Numbered from the stretch's first letter, positions 13,301-25,799 are shown. The stretch: 64,000 bases of DNA from Lichenostomus cassidix (GCA_008360975.2 CM039188.1:26253944-26317943); one strand, 5' to 3'. Notes: a model not told the origin generated them from the letters alone. Made by a program: numbers and translations.

Positions 13301-16300
13301 CTTAATACAGAAATGTTTACTCATAAAAAATACATTTGGAATGGGGGAGGGGAACACATTTCCTATTAATGTGGGGTTTGCCTTTTATGGCAGGTTGTAG
13401 CAGGTCTTTAACCTCTGTAGCACTTGAGTGAGGATAGAAATGAGCTTCTCTAAGTATCAGCCCAAAGGGCCTTTCCTCAGTGCCTGTATTTGCAGTGGTT
13501 TTAGTTCATTCTTCCTTTCTGTGACCAAAATGAAAAACTATTCTTTTCCAGCCTCAAAACCTTCCCATAGTTAAGTCCTGAGGGCAGAATAGAAATGTCC
13601 TCGTGAATTTGCTTCACTTAACCTTGTGTTTTGTAAGATACAGGGCTGATGGCCCAAACCAGTGGGGATTTGAAGACAATGTCAGCTGAATAAGGCACGA
13701 GAAGAGAAGAAGGAATCGGCCCTTGAAAGCCATGGTTATAGATGCCATGAAGAAGGGATGTTGTCTCTCCAGACACTTAGAAAAGGTGCAGGTGTGCCCA
13801 GCACTCCCAATCTGCCTCTAAATACCCATGAACTGGGTGGTGGCTCGTATCACCTGCGAGTTTTCTGGTGACAGTTCTGCCTGTAATTTTGAAATTGTTT
13901 TTCCAGGCAATCACTACATTTCTGAGTGAGGCAGAAGAAAATGCCAGGAGTATTTGATCAGTGTGAACCCCATAACTAGGAGGATGCGATTTCTGCTTCA
14001 AAGTTTTGCAAAATTATTGCTTGATGGGGTAGGGCACACAAGGTGCCAGTGGTCTCAGAGTGGTAGAGAGAAGCTGAGAGTCCTTTATGGAAAACATGGT
14101 GGATTATGGTCAAAAGGCTTTACTCAGATAAAATGATGTACAGAGCTGCAGAAGTAGCCTGGAGCAGTTGTGTGGGAGGAGGGCTGAGTTGTGCAGGGGG
14201 ATCCAAAGGCCTTTGACCAGCTCCTATACAGAGATGTGAGAAACAAGAATATAACAGCAGGGTTTGAACTGAAAGACACCATTTTGTGGGATCTTCAAGA
14301 GGAGAACTTGGTAGCAAAGGGAAAAGTTAGGAAATACTATGCACTCTGAGAAGTGTAAGAAGAAACTGGCTGGGTGCAGGAAAAGGTAGAGAAGCTGGAA
14401 AAAAAAACATGTTGTTGTGAAGATGAGGTTACCAAGGTGAGACGACTGGATTTCTGATGAACCTTTTCTCTAAGCCCATGGCCCAGTGCAAAATTAGTTC
14501 TTCACATGCCAGTGACAGGGCAGAACGATTGGTGGGCTTTGTTATTCTTATTCCAAAACATCATGTTCATCCAGGCAGTAATCATTTAGGTAAGTAACAG
14601 AAATTAGGTTTTGAGTCACACACTGACCTGTCTTTGTAGTTAGTACAGCATGTTCTGGTCACGTAATGAGAGAGAAGACAGATTAAATGAAAGACAGGCA
14701 GGATTCTCATTCAGGAAATTGGTATGGTAATGACAGATATGGGGTCTTGGCATGTTTCAGATAGACTTCATCTAGCCTCTTCAGGTAGCAGATACAAGCA
14801 CGGCACTCACTTATATTCACCCAGTCAAGCATGAGGAGGTAACAAGTTCTCTGGGGAGGCTGGTATTTAATATCTGCCAGATGCCTGCTGGAGAATACTA
14901 ATACAAATCCCAGATTTAGTGTGCCCTGGGAATGCAGATGGTAGGTAGCAACATGCCTGGCCCGACAGCCACATCTCCCTTAGCTCCATGGCAGAGCTGC
15001 CTGGATTTTCATCCTCTGCTATTTGGATTGTAAAAGTGATGGCTTGATCAAAGAAGCCTTTTAGTGACTTTCCTGGGAGGGTTAGCAGGCAAGAGAGGAA
15101 ATGACGATGGAGTTTCTGTCGGGGTATCACACTCACAGTTAAGGGGAGCAGCAGCATTGATTACCCTGGATGTCACTTGGACCATTCTCTTGGGCAGGAC
15201 AAGCCAAGTGCTGTGAGGCAGTGAGGGGCACGGGGAGGATCTGTGCTGGAGGAGAAGCTTCTGCCAGCTCCTAAAGTGTGTGTATTCCCCTCTGAGACCA
15301 CAGCAAGGGCAGAGGGAGGGTGGCAGCCCTTTGGAGATCCCATAGGTTGTCCTCAGTCTGCAGCAGGGAAGGAACTGCTGTGAGTTTTGCTTTCTTACCA
15401 AATAAAGAGAAAAAAACCCCAAACCCCTGCAAGGCGACGTATAAATCAGGGCAATAAAACTGCCTGTGGTCACAATCAAATTATATGGTCTAAATCTATA
15501 TAAAAGAACTGGAGCAGGTTCAGTCCAGCACCCATGTCTGTCTTGCTGTAAACAGCAAAAGGTGGGGTGAGGAGGAGGAGGGAGGGCAGACACTGGGCTC
15601 CCAACACCAACACACCAGGGAAACAATTTGCTGAGGTGGTTGAACTACATGGTTTCAGAATCTGTTTGTGTCCATGAGGGTTTAAGGAAAGGATGTCGTC
15701 TGCTTACTCGGTAACTTGTGTGTGGCCTGCGAGTGGTTTCAGATGCCGGGCCAAAACCAAAAAATCTCTCCTTTTAGGAAATTTGAAAAGTATGTGTGCA
15801 TCCCAAAAAAGAACAGAGATTTTCACTGATGTCCCATGCTCCTGCTGGAGTGCCTTGTGTAATGGTGGCACTGGGTGCTGTCGAGGTGGGGAGAGAGAGG
15901 TTGCTGAGCTGTCTCTGTAAGAAACAGAGACCAGATATGATCTGGGCTTTCATGAGACTCTGAATTAATAGGTTGTTTTTAATGGGAGAAAGGGCTACCG
16001 GGGTACATCGTATATCTTCGGAATTCAGCTGAATGCTGCAAAAATGTCCCTATTAGGATGTGGTCCTTACTAGAAGTGAAATAACAGAACTAGTGAACTT
16101 CCACAGTGTGAAGAACTTGTAGATGAAGTTGAAATTTCTAATGATATAGGAGAATTTTAAATTGAAGGGTTTCACTTCTTTCCTGAGTACCCTGGTCACG
16201 CTGATGAGTTCATAAATCTCTGTGGTTTTTGACTAATATCCCAAGGATCTGCACTGTCCTAGTCAAAAGTGGTACCAGCCTTCAGTATTAATTAAGGGCT

Positions 16301-16589
16301 GTATTAGGGAAGAGCAGGGGGAGCAAGAGGGGTCTTTCAAGTCTGGCAGCCACTGATTTTGGAGGAAATGAGCAGAGACTGTACACGCACAGCTGAAAGC
16401 CAGTGGGACTCCCCACGTCTCTGCAGCAGCTCTATGGGGCCACCAGAATGTGTGAAAGACTCCTTGGCTGGAGGGAGAAACTTAAAATCTTCTAGGGCAA
16501 GGAGGTAAAAAAAAAAGCCCAGGAAGCTAAAAGCAGTAGCAGGTTTAGGCACAATCCATCGAAGACCACTGCAGGCACCAAGAAATTTA
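10366..16589. other. Unique noncoding DNA, mostly featureless
   Basis: Apart from the relic at 11925-11985 I see no gene, transposon or tandem array. The longest frame of the window (15048-15626, minus, 192 codons) lies here; it is proline/leucine/cysteine-rich with no recognisable domain and no adjacent splice or promoter signals, and looks like a chance frame in purine-rich plus-strand DNA. A run with TATA-like words lies at 15475-15505 (TCTAAATCTATATAAAAG), of unknown meaning. Confidence 0.5.
11925..11985 (+). mobile_element. Decayed MIR/L2-like fragment
   Basis: ATGATTTTGGTAAAGCTGCT, followed by TGACTTCCCTTCGCTCCCTC and ATTTATATAATGAA, follows the order of the MIR core ('tgaccttgggcaagtcacttaacctctctgtgcctcagttt..tctgtaaaatg'). 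Only the core is recognisable. Confidence 0.4.
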
Positions 16590-16690
16590 ATAACCTGTTA
16601 TATTTATGTAGCACATTTCATCCTCAAAGCATTTTGCGAACTTAATGATGTGCAAACTATGCGCACACGTATCCTTTCATCTGCCAACGA
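16590..16690 (-). mobile_element. Decayed MIR/L2-like 3' end
   Basis: The plus strand reads TATTTATGTAGCACATTTCA, then TCCTCAAAGCATTTTGCGAA and CTTAATGATG. Its reverse complement has the order 'ttaat..gcaaaatgctttgaggatgaaatgtgctacataaata', which is the typical 3' end ('taatgtttgtaaagcgctttgag..gatgaaaggcgctatataa') of MIR/L2-type elements shared by birds, crocodilians and turtles. Identity is good enough to be confident of the family type but not the exact subfamily. Confidence 0.6.
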
Positions 16691-17394
16691 CTGTAGCCTC
16701 CGTCGGTGTGAAGCCTGATGATGGCTGCTTTGCCATCACAACAGTATAGAACAGCAAGGGGAAAATGCCTCAAGTGCAGGCAGATTTAGGGAGGCAAAAC
16801 ATAACCTTTGGGCAAGACAAAGGGATTGAGAACACTTGTGCTGGCAAAGTGCACATATCTTCTGTGACTACAGTAAATCAGATCTTTTAGCCATCCCATC
16901 AGATAGCGCTTTCTTTCGGGAAAGCTGGAAAATTCACCTTAGCTGTCTGGAAATCTGGTGTGAGCTTTCTTTTGTGCCAGTTGGCAGTCACCCACCTCAA
17001 AAAGTAGTTGCTGACTCTGACTCACATGAGCTGCTTTTCCACCTGAGATCCAGTGGGATCAAATGACAATGTTCTACAGATGGCCTTGCAATGTTGTCCA
17101 TTTCTTAAATTTCCCCATTTAATGGCATTCTCATCTCAAATGAGGGGTGTTTATTTTTGAAAAGGGTCAGTAAGTGAGCATTAGAGATCCTGGGAGATGT
17201 ACAAGTTGATAGCATCTCAAAGTTGTCAGGAAAGGAAAAAAGAAGCACCACACCAGCAGTTTTGCCTGTTATCATCCCAAGGAAGTTCTGTATTGTCAGG
17301 CAAGATAGTTTTCAATGTCACCCACCCTGTAAGAGTTTTGGTGTGCCATCTAATCTCCCAGCTTAATGAGTTCTGCAGGGATGCACCATGATAA
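16691..17394. other. Unique noncoding DNA
   Basis: No gene or repeat recognised. The frames at 16836-17066 and 17197-17391 are short and show no domain features. Confidence 0.5.
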
Positions 17395-17570
17395 CTAAAG
17401 ATCATTTACCTGAATTGCTTTTTAATTTCTGGAATGGGAAGCTGCTTGTGCAGCAGGATAATTACATTATAATTTACAGCAATCCAAAATCAATAAATTT
17501 AGTCATATTGGGATAGAGAAAGAGGATGAAAATCCCCCCACCATTAAATTATTTCACACTCTGTACTCGA
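17395..17570. promoter_or_regulatory. Candidate conserved noncoding element with homeodomain-like sites
   Basis: The core (about 17455-17505) contains GATAATTACATTATAATTTA and CCAAAATCAATAAATTTAG: several homeodomain-type ATTA/TAAT cores and a PBX/SOX-like ATCAATAAA in about 50 bases. The texture is that of deeply conserved developmental enhancers. This is an impression from motif content; no alignment was possible. Confidence 0.3.
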
Positions 17571-19444
17571 TGTTCCAAGAACTCAACAATAAGCTTTGGG
17601 GGATGGGAGAGAGGGTTGGAGAATCTCTGGCTTCCTGAGCCTGGTCAGTAAATCAGCTTTGTCCCATGATTTCTTCAGTGAAATAACACATGGTGTGTTT
17701 GTAGAAGAGGGCAAATACAGCGGATAATGTTCTCTTTCTGGTTTATTTTAATTATGGAATACTGAAGGAGGGAAAATGCCTTTTGCTCTCTGGCCCCTTA
17801 TTCCAGTGAGGAAAAGCTGATGAGCCATTGCCAGCTGCGAGCTAAACCTGGGCATCTACCTGAGCTCTGCTCCCTGCCTGAATGTGACAGTGGAGTTGAA
17901 TAATTATTGGGATGAGCCACTAAGGGAGCTATTGGGGTTTCAAGTATTGATGTCTTCATCAAGATGAGATTGGAAGCTTTTCTCCAAGTTAGTATTTTTG
18001 CCATGTACAAGCTATTTGGCTCATTTCAGGAAGGAGTGAATGAAAGCCAGTGAAGTGCATTGTAAGGAGAGCAAGCTGTCAGGAGAGCAGGCTACATCAG
18101 TGTATCCTGAGCTTCCCTGTCCAGGGAAGACCATTTGAGGGATGAGTTTTTCTTTTGGAGTGTTCAAAGCACAGCAGTGCTCTGGTTGCTGGAAACACTA
18201 AGGGAGGCGGGAGGACTTCCAATGAGAAGGTTCATCTCAGTTGGTCTTTGCACCTGCTGCCAGCACCTCTTGGTGCAAGCCAAGCCCTGGCAGCACCAGT
18301 GCTCCTGTAGCCCCTCCCAGGGCCACCAGCCTAGTGGTGTCCACAGTGCTCCATGTTTTCAAGGGTCCACCCAAAACTCAGGCTTGGTTCTGGCAGGTGG
18401 CAGGAATGGCAAATAGACACAGGTAGCCCAAACACACCCCTCCCTGATTTAAGAGAAATATTATTTGAGCAGACACTTCAAAGGAGTTCAGTTGGGCATG
18501 CGGTGATTGGAGCCGTGGTTTTGGTTTGGTTTTTTTCCCTTCTATTTTCTTTAAAAGAAAGCTTACTGGTTGTATTAAATCCCACCCATGTCTTCACTGA
18601 GGTATGGCCTGCTGAATTCATCTCACAGAAGGATGTATTAGGTGTTTCTGGACTTCCCCCACTCAGACTGACTCAATTTTATTTTTCCTTTGAAACCACA
18701 GAAAAGCTATCGATGCTGCACCCAAAAAAGGATGTTGTATGAAAAGGAAATCACTTTGTCTCTTGTATTTGAGGAGGATTATGATCTGGCATGACCTCAT
18801 TATGGGTTAGGCGAGGATATTTCTGGAAATACTAATTAAATACTTTTTCCATCCCTTGTGCCATTGCAGCAAGTGTAGACTTTATAACAAGAAAAAGACG
18901 AGAAAAAAAGCTGTCTGCAAGGATTTTTTTTCAAGCTATTTCTCCACTCAAATGAAGGAAGTACAGTTAGAGTCATGGCAGTAATATTAGAAGCTATGAA
19001 ACAAAGTTTTCTTAGTTGTGCTGAACAAGAGGAAAATAATTACCTGAACGAAGACAGTAAAGGTGGGAGTCTTCAGGTGCTTTTGTCTATGCCTGACTTC
19101 AGGAGTCTGAATAATTCTTGTAATTTCAGCAAGATCACTCTGGACTGATGAAAGCATCCTTCTTTCTTCAGTTTTTTGCTTTAATTGCCCTGTGCCATTC
19201 AGGTTCAGTGAGCACAGGCAGTTGTGCACAGACCCACAAAGGATCCCATTGGCAGCAGCTGATGGTGAGCTGTGGCATGGGCTGCAAATCTGATACACTG
19301 GCACAGCCAGGGAGGAAATTCCATGGTATCACATCCTAATGTATTTATTAATGGATATTCTGTTGTTTCTTATGGTGATGTTCTCCTCCTGGACTTATCT
19401 ATTTTGTTCTCAACTTGCAGCATTTCAATGATTTTTAGCAGCTC
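17571..19444. other. Unique noncoding DNA
   Basis: No gene, transposon or array recognised. A moderately GC-rich patch with many CAGC/CCAG words lies at about 18245-18350 without CpG enrichment. Confidence 0.5.
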
Positions 19445-19540
19445 TAAATCCTGCCCTAACTGTCTGAGCTGCTTCCTATTGAGGTCAGTGGGAGTCTTCC
19501 ACTTAACTTCAATGGAAGTTGAACTTGGCCACTGACAGAA
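19445..19540. mobile_element. Ancient palindromic repeat fragment (amniote DNA-transposon-like)
   Basis: CCTATTGAGGTCAGTGGGAG, then TCTTCCACTTAACTTCAATG, contains a decayed inverted repeat (arms about 19478-19490 and 19501-19513). The 'CATTGAAGTCAATGGGAGTC' signature is common in old interspersed repeats of turtles, crocodilians and birds. A related signature occurs at 54006-54075. The family name cannot be fixed by eye. Confidence 0.4.
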
Positions 19541-22244
19541 TGTCTTCAAAAATTGCCTTCAGCAAATAAGCTTGTAAATGTTAGCACTACAATAGCGACA
19601 TGCAGGCCCAAATATGTCTGTATTGAAAACACATGCTATCAGATAAAAATGCGTTCCTACAAAACCTTCCGACAACATGACGCAGAGGCCATAAAGATTT
19701 TTAATTTTTTTTTAATCATGTATTTAGCACTTTGGTTTTCTAGTCTGTTGTGTGGCACATAGGGTTGAGTCTAACGAGGCAAACACCAGACTTGTCTGAA
19801 CGAGCGAGCGGTTGGTGGCTTTTGTTTCCTGTCATTGTTCTAAATCTAGAGATGTGGTTCTTCTTTTCCATATGAATGTGAGATTTTGTCCAAATTTCAG
19901 TATTACACTGGTATGTAACAATATCCAGCCCTGCATGTTGTTTAAAGTCTCACTGCCTTTGTGGAAACGAAACAGGACTGCTGTATTTTCACCAAAGGAG
20001 GAAAATGGGTGCTTTCTCAAGATGACTTCAGGAATTGCTTCTTGACCTGCAAATGGACAACCTTACATTGGAACATCGCAAATGGAGAGACGATGTGGGG
20101 GAATTGCCCACGTTTTTACACTTTTTCTCTCTCTGTACTTCACAGTGTCTGAGGTGAATGAAAGCTGTGGTTAGGGTGGCTTGGGGCAGCTGATGAGTGG
20201 ACCATGGCTTGTCTGTCATCAGCATTCTCAAGTGCTGCACTTGAGTGATGGTTAAGGCAAATGGAACTGGGTGATGCCTTAAATGCCTGTTGTAAATTGT
20301 CAAGTCCCAGGAGTGGATTGATAACAGATAATTTGATTCAGAGCAAAGCAGGGGCAGGGGCAGCTGTGGAAGTTGTAACTCCATCAGCTATCCCAAGCCC
20401 TGCTGCCTCTGCCTGTGAGACAGCCAGCAACACCCAGCCTTTAGCAGAAGAAAATGAAAAGATTTCATCCTGGCTCATCTGAGATGACTTGTCCAACCAT
20501 CTCCATCCTCCAGATGCAAGTCAGTAATATTTGAAAAATCCACCCAGCCACATGGGTGATGCCAATGCTGGTGTTTCCTTTGTTTCTGGTTCTCTTATAG
20601 AAATAGGTGTTTGTAGGAGTCAAAATCAAAGCTCTTCCTCTAAAGTCTATTAAGTTGAATTGGACCTGACTGCGCAGAACAGGGGAATATATTTGTCTGG
20701 GTAAACCTTCTTGGGGAGCTAATGGAAGCTGGAGCTCAATGGATAAAACTTAAGAGATGAGCTGGAGTTTGTCAAGACAGACCCTTGGACTTTGCCAGAC
20801 CATGTCCTTGCCTCCAGTGGGACATACTCCTATCAAGAGGTCTTGATGGGTCCCTGTGTGTAGCGGCAAAAGCAGCCGTTGGTGCAGCCTTTTTTCTTTT
20901 TTCTTTTTTTTTTTTTTTCCTCAAAGCATCGGTTTGTTCTCAGGGCTTCAGGAGGGTGGAGCAGGGTGTGGAGGAAAGGTGCCAAGACCCATCCCATCAG
21001 GAAAGGAAGTGAAGACATCCACAGGGCTTTGCAAATTGGATGTGGGGTGGCTGGTCCAGCCTGGTCCTGTTATCTCAAGGGGAAGAGCACACAGAGGCAT
21101 CTGTGCAGAGATTTTAACTGTTCCATGACATTTTTGGCATTGCCAGAAAAGGGGCCCCATTCTTCCCTTTAGACTAAGAGGTTTTTAAGAATCTCAGACG
21201 TTCTTCCTTTCCAGCTCTTGAGCTGAAGTAGGACTGTTCCTTTGGGTAAATGCACTTGTAGGATAAAGGTGCAGATGGTTCAGGTCCTGGTCACTGCTGT
21301 TACAACATGCTGTGAGACTAAAGCACAGCTTGGCACAGCCACTGAGCCCAAGCCGATTATGCGAAAAAGTAACACATGAGCAAATTCAGGGTGAGGCAGA
21401 AGAACAGTATGGGATTTAAAAATCTCAGCCCTGTTATTAATTTCTCTGGAAAAGGTGAACTAATGATACTACTTTTAATTCATTAGTATTTAGGCTAAAA
21501 ATATGTTGGCTCTGAAAGAAAATTATGAAGTAAAGGGGAATATGTAATAAAATTTCTCCTCTTCTCCTCCTCTTAAAAAAAACGTTTTGCACAAAGACAA
21601 TTCACTGATTAGAAATGAAAGTTGAAGTCCCATGGGGCCAGGTTGGAATTACTGCATACCACTTGTCTTTGAAATCAAGGCCTCCAACCTTAATGTCCAG
21701 GTGGGGAATTCCGGTGGCTTTACTCTAATCCAGGCAAATCTGAAATCCAACCCTGTTGGGAGGAAACAATGTGGGAAACAGATTCATGTTGATCTCAGCT
21801 TTGTGCCTTGGAAAACGATTAAGACCAACTCTTAAGCAGCTCCCGATAGAGTTCACAAACCTGCCGGCCTCTGTGTGACACAGATTTGTCAGTTCAGGCT
21901 TCACCCCTTAAAATAACAGATGGAACTGATACAGTTAAGCTACAAAGTGGGTTTCCGTTATTCTCCAGTTGTTAAAATATTATTTCTGTTGTTGAAAATG
22001 ATTTTTAATCTGATTGCTTTGCTGCAATTAATTTTTTTCCACTTTCTGTTTTTACTTTAACAGAATCAAATCCAAACAATTTAATGTTGCTGACAGGCAG
22101 CGACTCTGACTTCTGTGAGAGTGATGTCCTGAGACACTAAATCCTGTGCAGCATTGCAGAGGTCACACACATGGTCCTATCAAACTCACACAGTGGGGTT
22201 CCTTCTATACCCTTTTTTCTGCCCTGATCTCAGTCAAGATAACT
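19541..22244. other. Unique noncoding DNA with one poly-T tract
   Basis: No gene recognised. A T-rich tract at 20889-20918 ends in 15 consecutive T. Opposite it, minus-strand frames translate as lysine runs, which is an artefact of the tract. The rest is unremarkable. Confidence 0.55.
20889..20918. repeat. Poly-T low-complexity tract
   Basis: About 30 bases of T interrupted by single C residues and ending in T15. It is not followed or preceded by a recognisable SINE or retrocopy. Confidence 0.85.
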
Positions 22245-22362
22245 GGTTTATAGCAGCTTTTGAGGATTTCAAAGTGATTTAGAAAATCAAGTCCTTTGAG
22301 GTAGAAAAGTATTCATGTTCTGCACGTAAACAGAAGTGAGAAGCAGAAAAGCTGCTCTTTGT
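22245..22362 (-). mobile_element. Decayed MIR-like element, 3' half
   Basis: The plus strand shows TTTATAGCAGCTTTTGAGGA, then TTTCAAAGTGATTTAGAAAA, CTTTGAGGTAGAAAAGTATT and AACAGAAGTGAGAAGCAGAA. This is the order of the reverse complement of a MIR-type element: 3' tail ('tatagcacctttcatccgaggatctcaaagcactttacaaa'), then 'tgtgaggtaggtaagtatta', then the core 'acagatgaggaaactgaggc'. Three blocks in the right order make this one of the better-supported ancient repeats here. It is noncoding. Confidence 0.6.
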
Positions 22363-23236
22363 TAAAGCTTATTTTGGCAAATCCATGAAGAAAACCAAGG
22401 ACTCACAAGTCCATTTACTGACATAGTTGTTAAGAAAATGTCCTCCAGAGAGGACATTCTTCTTCTATAAGATTTCAGACCTGGTGAATGCTGGAAGAAC
22501 ATCCTGGCCTTGCAGAAGCCTCCTGAAAATGAACCTTAGAAAGTTAGGAGGTCTTTATATTCCTATAACACTGGTTGAGGGAGGGTGTTAAGAAAATAGT
22601 ACTTAAACATGAATCTAATCTTTGTTACTCTTATTTTTCTTGTATTTATTGCATGTGGTTACAATCAACACCCATGGGTAGCAAAACTTTTTGCTGGTTT
22701 GATTCTGGAGTAATTTTGCAAGTAGTTACTAGCAGATTTGTGAAATTTGGCACCAGACTATACTATTTAAGGGTGGGATTTCAAAAGCTTCCAGTGGAAT
22801 TCGGAGCACAGATCTCTCTGTTTCTGCCCTGCAAATAGACATTTTATTCTTTATAGTGCATTTATCATTATTGCAGTTTTGGCAAGAATGTATCAGCAAA
22901 TTTTGTTTAACACCATTCCTCAGCATTCCATTACTTAAAAGGCATGGATTGCTTTGTTCTTCTCCCTTTTTAGACAGCCCATCCAGTAGGTGATCTTTAA
23001 AAGTGCGATTACATGAGCAGTACTGTGCACCTCTTTTACACAATGTCAAGGATAAAGGGATTGATTCTGCTCTTTTTTTTTTTCTTTTTGGGTTTTTTTC
23101 TTTTTTTTTAATACTGAGAATATTTTGCTAAAGCCCTGTGTGTCTATATGTGCATGTGCTGGCCACCAGTCCAGCTCCATGCTGTAGGCATAGTTCACAT
23201 CTCTTGCTAGGACCAGGAGGAGCCAAGAAACCAGAA
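22363..23236. other. Unique noncoding DNA ending in a poly-T tract
   Basis: No gene recognised. T-rich DNA at 23071-23109 (T11 and other T runs separated by C and GGG) lies about 130 bases before the CR1 copy at 23237 and appears unrelated to it. Confidence 0.5.
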
Positions 23237-23410
23237 GAATCATAGGATGGTTTAGTTTCAAAGGGACCTTAAAAGTCACTTTGTTCCAACCCCCCTGCCA
23301 TGGACAGGGATAGTTTCCACTTGACCAGGTTGCTCAAAGCCCCATCCAGCCTGGCCTTGAACGCTTCAAGAGATAGGGCAAGCACCACTTCTCTACAAGT
23401 CCCTTTCAGC
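23237..23410 (-). mobile_element. CR1 LINE, 5'-truncated 3' end
   Basis: The plus strand begins AATCATAGGATGGTTTAGTT and continues TTCCAACCCCCCTGCCATGG, ACCAGGTTGCTCAAAGCCCC and ATCCAGCCTGGCCTTGAACG, which is the reverse complement of the avian CR1 3' untranslated region and terminal repeat. About 170 bases survive. The match fades at about 23400 near ACTTCTCTACAAG, so the 5' truncation point is approximate. The copy has no coding capacity and shows many point changes, so it is old and dead. Confidence 0.93.
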
Positions 23411-25799
23411 CTTAAAATTGGGGCAGAAAGTATTCTCAGTTCATCATGGGGAAATGTTTCTCGTGTTAGTGGGGTTCCTCAAGGTCATGTTTGTTTTCCT
23501 CTTTAGCAGCCCCTCTTCCTCCAAAGATTGCCCCATTTCACCCCTTGGAGGCTGCCCAGACACCACACATTTGAGCTGAAACTGGAGCTTTCTGGTTTTA
23601 CACGGTGGCTTGAAGAGTCGTTCGCAGCCCCATTCCCAATGTCCAGCAGGGGTGAGCAGGGTAAAGCCTCCCACTGGTCTGAGAGAGGAGGCTGGGCTGT
23701 GCTTTGCTGCCTGCAGGTGTTCCTGATTCTCCTTGCAGGGTTCCAAGCCCCTTCTTCACCAAATAGCATTCCCTACCCCATGAGCGTCAGAGCTTTGCTT
23801 CCAGTGCACTTTGCTGTGGTCCCTGCTGAGTTCAGTGATATTTAGGCATGTCCTTGAAGTTTTGAGCAAGTTGGACTGAATGGGGATGTCAATGTAAAAA
23901 ATACTATAAGGTTCTGGCTAGTTTTGCCCTTCACCTTTGCAATTTTGTAGAGTTGCTCACAGTTAAGAATAGGCGTTTCCTTCTTCTTACATGCTGGGAA
24001 AGCAGTAAAAAACTGGAGAGTGTAAAAGGGAGCTCTGTTAGCACCAAGCCAGAAGTCCAGCCCAGGAGAAACTGGAAAGAGTTTGAGAAAAATTCACATC
24101 TGTAACTGAGTAGATTTTTATGTAGCAATATACATACTTAATTTATGCTTGCAGCGACAGCAGTTGTATATGCAAAAGCAGACGTGCAGTTACATGTGCA
24201 CTTCTGCTTGGGATTCCAGGACTTAAGAAAGAAGCGATTATGATCATGGATGAGTTATACTGTAACGGCTCTTCATGTTGTATAAGCAGCATCTGTATGC
24301 TGTATCATGCACATGTGAAACTATTTTTATTATATTAATCTGATTTCCCTGGGAGATTGTATAGTAACCGTTTGTGTTTCATGGCTGCACAGAAACTTGT
24401 CTTGCAAAGAGTCTACTGTTTATGTGCATGGCTCTTGATAAGGCAGAATGTACTGAGGTGGTTGACATTTACACACTTATAGTTAGTACTTTTTATGATT
24501 AAACATCCAATTGGTTTGCCCCAGAGAAGTTGCCTCATGAGATTTTCATTGTAATTGCAAACATACAACTTGCCAGTTATTCTATTCAGGTACATTTCTT
24601 TATGAATAACAAATTTGTTTTGATAAAGAGTTAATCTTCCCTTCAGTGATTACAAGAAAATGATTGGAGAAGATTTGCTGTGAAGGAACTTTTGCAGTTG
24701 CCAGTGTGAGATCTCTGTTTCTCTTTATTTATTTATTTATATGTTTTGAACAATCATTTCCTCTTAGTCTTCTCTCCATGATACAACTCACTTTTCACAG
24801 GATGTAATTTCCTCCTTTTCCTGGTTCTTCTAAGGCTTAGGAAAGTATGGTTCAGCAGTTCTACCTGCTATATTGAGCTGCCTCTTTAAAAAAGCAGATG
24901 GACAAGACCTTGTTTCAGAAGCAGTGGAGTGTTTAAACTTCTCCCTTTCCCAAGTCCATCCTTTAACTTGACTATTTACTGTCAAAGGTGTTATCCATAC
25001 AGATGTGCTTAGGAGTTTTATGACTTTTCCTGAAGTCCTGTCCACACTAATTTCTTATGGCAAAGTGTTCCCCTGGGGACCCACATGCTAAAATCTCTTA
25101 TGTTTGCAGGCAGTGGTGATTGGTGTGTTACAGCTGACTTTCTCGAGTGGAGACTTCAGTGTTGCAGTTGAACAGCCACCACTGCTTCTGACTGTGTTTT
25201 TTTCTGAGGCTGACAGCTTCCAGCTTTGCAACTCCCTCTGTCACAACCAGGAATTTTTTAACTTAAAAAAATAAAAAAAGTGAGGGAGGGAGCATGGATG
25301 ATCAGCTCTTCATGGTTTTCATTCTTTGCAACACAATAGCAGGATAAAGAAATTACATGCAGAGAGATGGATTCTCAATAATTATGTTGATTCAGAACAC
25401 AGAGAGATGCCAAGCCTTGCCGCAGAGGTACTGATGCTCTGTTTTATGTGGCTTTTATGTAGTACAGAGGAAGCCTCGTGAACACCGCAACAGGCTTTCG
25501 AAATCTTCCAAGGGCCATTCCAGTATCCCCCCCTTCCACAATAAGTGCCCAGGGGGAAGGGTAAGAACAGGAGGCTGCTGAGGACTGCAAAGAAAATTCA
25601 TGTACTGCAACAGAGTAAAATTTTTTACGGAGGTTAAGGTTATTCTTGGCACTGGTTAAACAAATGTTCATCTCAGAATTTTGTTAAAAGAATATTTTAA
25701 CTGTAGAGGCAGTCAAATGTTGGTGTATATCTCTTTGGTGGGGCTCTTCCCATTCTTTTTCAAGCCCTGGATTTAATAATAGTAATGTTCTTGTCATAT
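23411..25799. other. Unique noncoding DNA
   Basis: No gene recognised. A short ATTT repeat (24724-24740) is the only simple repeat of note. Opposing frames at 23444-23845 show no domain features. Confidence 0.5.
24724..24740. repeat. (ATTT)n microsatellite, short
   Basis: Four copies of TTTA in a row, too short to be very variable. Confidence 0.85.

Noticed and set aside
14255..14275. GGGTTTGAACTG, a B-box-like word
   Set aside because: No A-box at the expected distance on the matching strand.
14575..14600. Splice donor TTTAG|GTAAGT
   Set aside because: No convincing acceptor and open frame at a suitable distance upstream.
15048..15626. Longest open frame (192 codons, minus strand)
   Set aside because: No recognisable domain, odd Pro/Cys/Leu-rich composition following local base composition, and no promoter or splice context. 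A frame of this size can occur by chance in 64 kb read in six frames.
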